Source: Candidatus Diapherotrites archaeon LH_S9
GTDB lineage: Archaea > B1Sed10-29 > WALL01 > JAGXON01
Direction: 5' to 3'
Length of the DNA: 64,000 bases
Assembly (NCBI GenBank): GCA_023659865.1
Contig: JAGXON010000002.1
Coordinates: forward strand, 39,619-103,618
In this document: piece after piece, positions 56,981 to 64,000 of the stretch
How the letters are laid out: every line of letters starts with the position of its first letter
How positions within the stretch are numbered: position 1 is the stretch's first letter
Translations under genes and position numbers: made by a program
Notes under the pieces: model-generated
Database searches by the model: none
The model's input: the letters and a program-made list of their open reading frames with translations, nothing else
Told to the model about the DNA's origin: nothing

Positions 56981-57089
56981 CCCTGCTTAGCATAGCCTGG
57001 AAATGCGTCCGCCTGTAGAGAGCTAACGCCCCCGAGGCGTTATGGACGCATTAAGCGGAAGATCCCCAGTTCGAATCTGGGAGCAGGGA
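56981..57089 (+). tRNA. tRNA-Tyr(GTA) with canonical-position intron
   Basis: CCCTGCT...AGCAGGG; TCCGC-CTGTAG[intron]A-GCGGA; CCCAG-TTCGAAT-CTGGG. Confidence 0.9.
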
Positions 57090-57092
57090 CGT

Positions 57093-57201
57093 GCCCTGGT
57101 AGTGTAGTGGCCTATCATCCGAGATTGTCGATCTCGGGACCCGGGTTCAAAAGACTTTTTTTCATTCGATGAAAGAAGGTGAGAAATTCCCGGCCGGGGC
57201 G
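57093..57201 (+). tRNA. tRNA-Asp(GTC) with ~36-nt insertion in the T-loop
   Basis: GCCCTGG...CCGGGGC; CGAGA-TTGTCGA-TCTCG; CCGGG/CCCGG enclosing 43 nt with internal hairpin CTTTTTTTCAT-TCG-ATGAAAGAAGG. Confidence 0.85.
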
Positions 57202-57302
57202 CTTTTATTATTTTCCGATAACAGGTTCAGCAGAAGACTGGAGTAACGCGGACCAAAAGAATTACAAAACATTTATAAATAAAGTTAATTAAAACGTAAT
57301 GG

Positions 57303-57554
57303 GTGCGGGGATACAACTTGGTTGATTCAGAGATTATTCTAAAACACAAATTAGTACCTGAGCACGAAATCCTTTCTGAAAAAGAGAAGAAAAAAGTGCT
57401 GAAGGAACATAACGCTACAGAAGAGCAGATGCCTAGAATAAGAAAAGATGACCCAGTAGCCAAAGCCATAGGTGCAGAAAAAGGCGATTTGCTCAGAATA
57501 AAAAGAAATTCGATAACAGCAGGCGAATCCACTTACTATAGAATAGTTGTCTGA
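57303..57554 (+). CDS. rpoH: DNA-directed RNA polymerase subunit H
   Basis: KHKLVPEHEILSEKEKKKVLKEHNATEEQMPRIRKDDPVAKAIGAEKGDLLRIKRNSITAGESTYYRIVV. Confidence 0.93.
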   Translation: MRGYNLVDSEIILKHKLVPEHEILSEKEKKKVLKEHNATEEQMPRIRKDDPVAKAIGAEKGDLLRIKRNSITAGESTYYRIVV

Positions 57555-57591
57555 ATACTTTCTTAGTTCCGCACACTCGCGAGGAAAGAAA

Positions 57592-59073
57592 ATGTATAAC
57601 TGGGAAGCAGCAGAGGCCTTTTTAAATGATAAAGGTTTGGCAGAGCAGCACATAAAGTCGTTCAATGACTTCATAGATAATGGATTGCAGAGGATAATCG
57701 ATGAGAAAGGAAAAATAGAATCTCATCAAGAAGGAGTAAATGTTAACTTGGGGAAAGTCCGAGTAGAGAGACCAAGAACCATTGAAGCAGACGGGTCTTC
57801 TCCAAGAGTAACTCCGATGCGAGCAAGACTAAGGGATCGAACTTACTCCGGAAAAGTCTTCCTGGAACTAGGATTAATCGAAGGCGATGTAGAAAGAGAC
57901 ATGCAAGAAGTATACATCGGAGAACTCCCTATGATGGTTCAATCAAGAAAGTGCTATCTAGACGGGCTTTCAAACGAAGAAATGATAGAGAAAGGCGAAG
58001 ACGCTACAGACCCAGGCGGATACTTCATAGTCAACGGCTCTGAAAGAGTTCTAGTTTCTGTTGAAGAACCTGCACCCAACAGAGCCATCGTATCACAGAA
58101 AACCAGATCAGGAAAGACCAGCACTATAACACGCGCTTTCTCAACCAGAAGCGGTTTCCGAGCCAAAACACAAGTCAAAAGAAAATACGACGGAACCCAC
58201 TATATATCTTTCCCTGCTTCTCCTAAGCACCTGAACATCGTTACAGTACTCCGCGCACTAGGCCTGGACACAAACGAAGAAATCTTTAACGCTTTCGATG
58301 AATCAGAAAAAGAACTCATCAAAAACGATCTGGTTCTGAACATAGCGAGAACAAAACCAGAGAACACTGAAGACGCAATAATGCACCTAGGGAAAAGAGC
58401 AGCATCAGGACAAACCGAAGAATACCAGTTACAGAGAGCTAACTATCTTCTGGACAACTACTTGATCCCGAACGACGGAGTCGAAGAAGAAGACAGAATA
58501 AAGAAAGCTTACCATATCTGCAGGATGATGGAAAAAGGAGCAAAAGTAGCTCACGGGCAAAGAAAAGAGGACGACAAAGACCATTACGCGAACAAAAGAC
58601 TCAAGCTAGCAGGAGCCCTGATGGAAGACCTCTTCAGGCACGGGCTCAAGTACTTCGTGAAAGACGTTAGATACCAGATAGACAGAGTGTTCTCAAGAAG
58701 TAAGAAATTAAGAGTAAGATCCCTAGTTAGACCGGACGCACTAACAGACAGAATCCAGTACGGTCTAGCAACCGGGGAATGGCCAGGAGGAAGAACAGGA
58801 GTATCACAACTTCTGGACAGAGTGAACTACACTTCCGTGGTCTCGCACTTGAACAGAGTTGTTTCCCCGTTAAGCAAAGTTCACCCGCACTTCGAGGCAA
58901 GAGACCTTCACTCAACACACTTCGGAAGAATTTGCCCTAACGAAACTCCGGAAGGACAAAGCTGTGGACTAGTAAAAAACTTCGCGGCAAGTGCAATGGT
59001 CACAGCCACGTCACCAGACACTGAAGAACTCGAGGAAAAACTCGAGAAGATGGGGGTAACATTTAAGGAGTGA
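57592..59073 (+). CDS. rpoB2: DNA-directed RNA polymerase subunit B''
   Basis: GYFIVNGSERVLVSVEEPAPN, HPHFEARDLHSTHFGRICPNETPEGQSCGLVKN; ORF start 57547 is upstream of the likely start. Confidence 0.93.
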   Translation: MYNWEAAEAFLNDKGLAEQHIKSFNDFIDNGLQRIIDEKGKIESHQEGVNVNLGKVRVERPRTIEADGSSPRVTPMRARLRDRTYSGKVFLELGLIEGDVERDMQEVYIGELPMMVQSRKCYLDGLSNEEMIEKGEDATDPGGYFIVNGSERVLVSVEEPAPNRAIVSQKTRSGKTSTITRAFSTRSGFRAKTQVKRKYDGTHYISFPASPKHLNIVTVLRALGLDTNEEIFNAFDESEKELIKNDLVLNIARTKPENTEDAIMHLGKRAASGQTEEYQLQRANYLLDNYLIPNDGVEEEDRIKKAYHICRMMEKGAKVAHGQRKEDDKDHYANKRLKLAGALMEDLFRHGLKYFVKDVRYQIDRVFSRSKKLRVRSLVRPDALTDRIQYGLATGEWPGGRTGVSQLLDRVNYTSVVSHLNRVVSPLSKVHPHFEARDLHSTHFGRICPNETPEGQSCGLVKNFAASAMVTATSPDTEELEEKLEKMGVTFKE

Positions 59074-59077
59074 TAAA

Positions 59078-60888
59078 ATGAGTCAAGCAACTGTTTACCT
59101 GAACGGAACATTAATCGGTTTCCACGACAAGCCAAAAGAACTAGTTGAAAAAATAAAAGAAAGAAGAAGACAAGGAAAAATCTCCGACAAAGTGAACGTA
59201 GGATACTACGCTGACACGCACGCTCTTCACGTTAACTCAGACAAAGGCAGAACCAGAAGACCTTTAATTGTTGTCGAAGACGGAGAACCAACTCTAACAG
59301 AAGAACACCTGCAGAAACTTGACAAAGGAAAAATGGACTGGCAGGACCTGCTTAACAAAGGAATAATCGAGTACCTTGACGCAGAAGAAGAAGAAACAGC
59401 TTACATCGCAAGAACAAGAGAAGAAGCTTCAGAAGAACACAATTACCTGGAAGTACACCCATCACTCATAATGGGAAACGTTGGATCATTCACCGTTTTC
59501 CCAAACCACAATGCCTCGCCAAGAATCACCATGGCCACCTCTATGCTTAAACAATCCATCGGACTATACCAATCTAACTTCAACCTCCGAATGGACACCC
59601 AGGGCTACATCGGATACTACCCGCAGATGCCTCTAGTTAAAAGCAAGCAAACAAAGATCCTTGGATCAGACAAAAGACCTGCAGGGGAGAACCTGGTCGT
59701 AGCTATCTCCCCTTTCGACGCATACAATATTGAGGACGCCATTATAATGAACAAGGCAAGCATCGAGAGAGGAGCAGCAAGAAACATTTTCTGCAGAACC
59801 TACTCAGGAGAAGAAAGAAGATACCCAGGAGGCCAGAAAGACCGGTTCGAGCTACCTGACCCGGAAATCCAGGGTTACAGAGGAGAAGAAGAGTACAAAT
59901 ACCTGGACGACGATGGAATAATCCAGCCGGAAACCGAGGTTGAAGGAGACAACGTTTTGATCGGAAAAACTTCTCCACCAAGATTCCTTGAAGAAAAAGG
60001 AGAACTAAGCATCATCGAAGAAAGCAGAAGAGATGACTCAATAACCACAAGATCAAACGAATCAGGAGTCGTTGACGTCGTAATGCTCACAGAAGCATCA
60101 AACGGAAACAAATTAGTTAAAGTAAAAGTAAGAAGCGAACAAATCCCTGAACTCGGAGACAAATTTTCTTCAAGACACGGACAGAAAGGAGTTATCGGAT
60201 TAATAGTTCCTCAGAGAGACTTGCCGTTCACGGCAAACGGAACCGTACCAGACCTGATAATGAACCCGCACGCAGTACCATCCAGAATGACGGTCGGACA
60301 CATAATGGAGCTACTGGGCGGTAAACTAGCCTCAATGGAAGGAAGAACAATAAATGCAACAGCCTTCGAAGGAGAAAACTACGAAGACCTTGAACAAGGA
60401 CTCAAAGACCAAGGATTCAACCCAAGAGGAGAAGAAGTCCTCTACAACGGAAAAACCGGAGAAGAAATCAAGGCACAAATATTCATGGGAGTCATCTATT
60501 ACCAGAAACTAAAGCACCTCGTCTCCAAAAAAATCCACGCAAGAGGCAGAGGACCAGTACAGATGCTTACAAGACAGCCAACAGAAGGAAGAGTAAGAAA
60601 AGGAGGACTAAGATTCGGAGAAATGGAAAGAGACACGTTAATAGGACACGGAACCTCCATGCTACTTCTTGAGCGACTGTTAAAAGAATCAGATGCAGCA
60701 GAAGAATTAATCTGTAAAGACTGCGGAGAAATAGCAGTAAGAGACAGAATAAGAAACAAAAAATTCTGCCCACTATGCGGAAGCAAGAACATAGAACCAG
60801 TCGAGATCTCTTACGCATTCAAACTACTGCTCGACGAACTTAAAGCAAGCACGATACGGCCTAAACTGAACCTGACCGACAAAACAAT

Positions 60889-60892
<4 letters not shown>
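59078..60892 (+). CDS. rpoB1: DNA-directed RNA polymerase subunit B'
   Basis: YNIEDAIIMNKASIERG, GDKFSSRHGQKGVIG, MTVGHIMELLGGKLAS, GLRFGEMERDTLIGHG. Confidence 0.95.

Positions 60893-64000
<3,108 letters not shown>

Noticed and set aside
47500-57250. tRNA cluster as an integration hot spot with a mobile element
   Set aside because: No integrase, transposase or att-like duplication seen; intervening genes are mostly ordinary

Overview
This is a 64-kb archaeal chromosome window. The evidence is split RNA polymerase genes (rpoH, B'', B', A', A''), intron-bearing tRNAs, PyrB/PyrI, archaeal PolB and a UbiA prenyltransferase. The gene content and small-protein style suggest a DPANN or related archaeon (inference only). 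The left ~44 kb looks like one dedicated cell-surface locus. It starts with a divergent type II/IV secretion ATPase and TadC/FlaJ-like membrane protein. Next come an exosortase/archaeosortase-family protein and a 697-aa ectodomain with a pilin-like N-terminus. Four tandem giant proteins follow (~2,400-2,860 aa). They share an N-in transmembrane anchor, a Cys-containing module, CarboxypepD_reg-like repeats and a mid-protein Cys module, but end in unrelated C-terminal tips. After these come a run of small 2-TM proteins, a degenerate HerA/VirB4-like protein without a recognisable P-loop, and coiled-coil proteins. I regard this as the best candidate for an undescribed surface, attachment or secretion system. 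One giant gene is interrupted by a frameshift at an A9 run. The right third holds housekeeping genes and ten tRNAs. Eight of these carry insertions, several at non-canonical positions (T-loop, D-loop, variable arm). Two candidate structured ncRNAs and a Nudix-hydrolase remnant are also present. All calls come from reading the sequence; no searches or foldings were run.
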